Origin: Acidimicrobiales bacterium
Lineage (GTDB): Bacteria > Actinomycetota > Acidimicrobiia > Acidimicrobiales > Poriferisodaliceae
Direction: 5' to 3'
DNA length: 6,747 nt
Assembly: GCA_020631315.1 (NCBI GenBank)
Contig: JAHDHM010000209.1
Span: 1-6,747 of the forward strand
Each line of letters starts with the position of its first letter. The first letter of the stretch is position 1. The notes below the pieces were generated by a model. The model worked only from the letters and a program-made list of their open reading frames with translations. It was not told where the DNA came from and made no database searches. The position numbers and the translations under genes are program-made. Below are positions 5,934 through 6,747 of the stretch, piece after piece.

Positions 5934-6747
5934 ATGAATCCCACGACCTACTCCCCCGTGCGCCGCCTGGCCGCTGCTGCGGCGTCCCTGCTGCTCCTCA
6001 CCTCCGCCTGTTCGGCCGAGTCGACGGACAGCTCGTCGGCGGCCACCGTCGTCGCCGCCTCGGACTCCGACGCCACCATCGCGTCGGCAGGCGACTCTTC
6101 TGCAGCGATCGAGACGACCTCCGCTGACGCCGCCGGTCGGACGACGAGCTCGACGTTGTTCGACAGCAGCGTCGTTCACGACGTCGGGGTGACCTTCGAC
6201 GACGGCGACTACGCCGAGATGCTCGCGACATTCGCCAGCACCGGCGACAAGGAGTGGATCGAGGCGACCATCACCATCGACGGCGCCACCTACGAACAGG
6301 CCGGCATTCGACTGAAGGGCAACTCGTCGCTGTTCGGGCTGTCCGCCGACACCACCGAGGATCCGTCCTCGCTGCCCTGGCTGATCCAGCTCGACGAGTT
6401 CATCGACGGCCAGCACCACGACGGGGTCACCGACCTCGTCATCCGCTCCAACTCGACGGAGACGGCGATCAACGAGGCCGTCGCGCTCGAGCTGCTCGAG
6501 GCCGCGGGGCTCGCGACCCAACAGGCGATCGCCGTGTCGTTCACCGTCAACGGAACGACGGAACTGCGGTTGGCCATCGAGCACCCCGACGACATCTGGG
6601 AGGCCGCCTACTTCGACAGCGACGGCGGTGCGCTCTACAAGGCCGACAGCGAGGGCGACTACTCGTATCGAGGCGACGATCCCGACGCCTACGCCGACGT
6701 GTTCGACCAGAAGGTCGGCGACGACGACCTCGGCCCGCTCATCGACT
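5934..6747 (+). CDS. CotH-kinase-family lipoprotein, 5' part
   Basis: The frame is open from ATG 5934 to the window end, giving 271 visible residues and no stop. The N-terminus has a basic region (R10, R11), a hydrophobic core and a TSAC lipobox with Cys26. It is therefore a likely lipoprotein signal, although Thr at -3 is not ideal. Residues 27-80 are a Ser/Thr/Ala/Asp-rich linker of low complexity. The CotH domain begins near 83: GIRLKGNSS (124-132), LIQLDEFIDG (150-159), then LVIRSNSTETAINEAVALELLEAAGLA with N180 (168-194), FTVNGTTELRLAIE (203-216) and GALYKADSEGDYSY (232-245). CotH proteins are atypical secreted kinases: Bacillus CotH phosphorylates spore-coat proteins. The metal- and ATP-binding residues of the C-terminal half lie outside the window, so activity cannot be judged. 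It is divergent from DUF4956-VTC, its usual partners, and would act outside the membrane, where its phosphate donor is unclear. Confidence 0.88.
   Translation, partial: MNPTTYSPVRRLAAAAASLLLLTSACSAESTDSSSAATVVAASDSDATIASAGDSSAAIETTSADAAGRTTSSTLFDSSVVHDVGVTFDDGDYAEMLATFASTGDKEWIEATITIDGATYEQAGIRLKGNSSLFGLSADTTEDPSSLPWLIQLDEFIDGQHHDGVTDLVIRSNSTETAINEAVALELLEAAGLATQQAIAVSFTVNGTTELRLAIEHPDDIWEAAYFDSDGGALYKADSEGDYSYRGDDPDAYADVFDQKVGDDDLGPLID

Noticed and set aside
5883..6584. Minus-strand frame of 233 codons opposite cotH
   Set aside because: It is Gly/Arg/Val-rich low-complexity antisense sequence. The plus strand encodes a lipoprotein signal and CotH motifs.

Overview
The window is compact, high-GC DNA that reads as an actinobacterial chromosome. 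It has many GTG starts, four-base start/stop overlaps, an OmpR-type two-component pair, and a DUF4956-VTC-CotH cassette of the kind common in Actinobacteria. The style suggests Acidimicrobiia, but that is an inference from gene content, not a phylogenetic result. Almost all of the sequence is coding, and no tRNA, rRNA, CRISPR array or insertion sequence is visible.

Layout. (i) 2-487, plus strand: the 3' end of a secreted-type alpha/beta hydrolase (PGAP1/lipase-like). It converges on the next operon across a nested inverted repeat at 497-547. (ii) 4285 down to 521, minus strand: a four-gene operon made of an OmpR-family response regulator, a sensor histidine kinase (GTGA overlap), a Coq4-like protein with an intact HDxxH-x11-E metal motif, and a small DoxX-family membrane protein. 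The junctions are a 4-nt overlap, an 11-nt gap and a 2-nt gap. (iii) 5769 down to 4391, minus strand: a DUF4956 membrane protein and a VTC-domain (polyphosphate-polymerase-like) protein, joined by an ATGA overlap. (iv) From 5934, plus strand and running off the window: a CotH-kinase-family lipoprotein, divergent from DUF4956.

The most interesting signal is regulatory. Upstream of the response regulator (minus strand) and upstream of cotH (plus strand) there are four tandem 7-mers spaced exactly 11 bp apart. All eight fit nnTC[A/T/G]C[A/G]. In both promoters the last 7-mer ends exactly 24 nt before the start codon. Head-to-tail 11-bp repeats are the usual operator of OmpR/PhoB regulators (for example the actinobacterial PHO box). 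The simplest reading is that this response regulator controls itself and the neighbouring CotH gene, so the two-component operon and the VTC/DUF4956/CotH cassette would form one regulatory unit. Neither start codon has a Shine-Dalgarno sequence, so both messages may be leaderless.

The second notable point is the Coq4-like protein with an extra N-terminal helical region, placed inside a two-component operon. Known Coq4 proteins act in ubiquinone synthesis, whereas actinobacteria normally use menaquinone, so its substrate is an open question.
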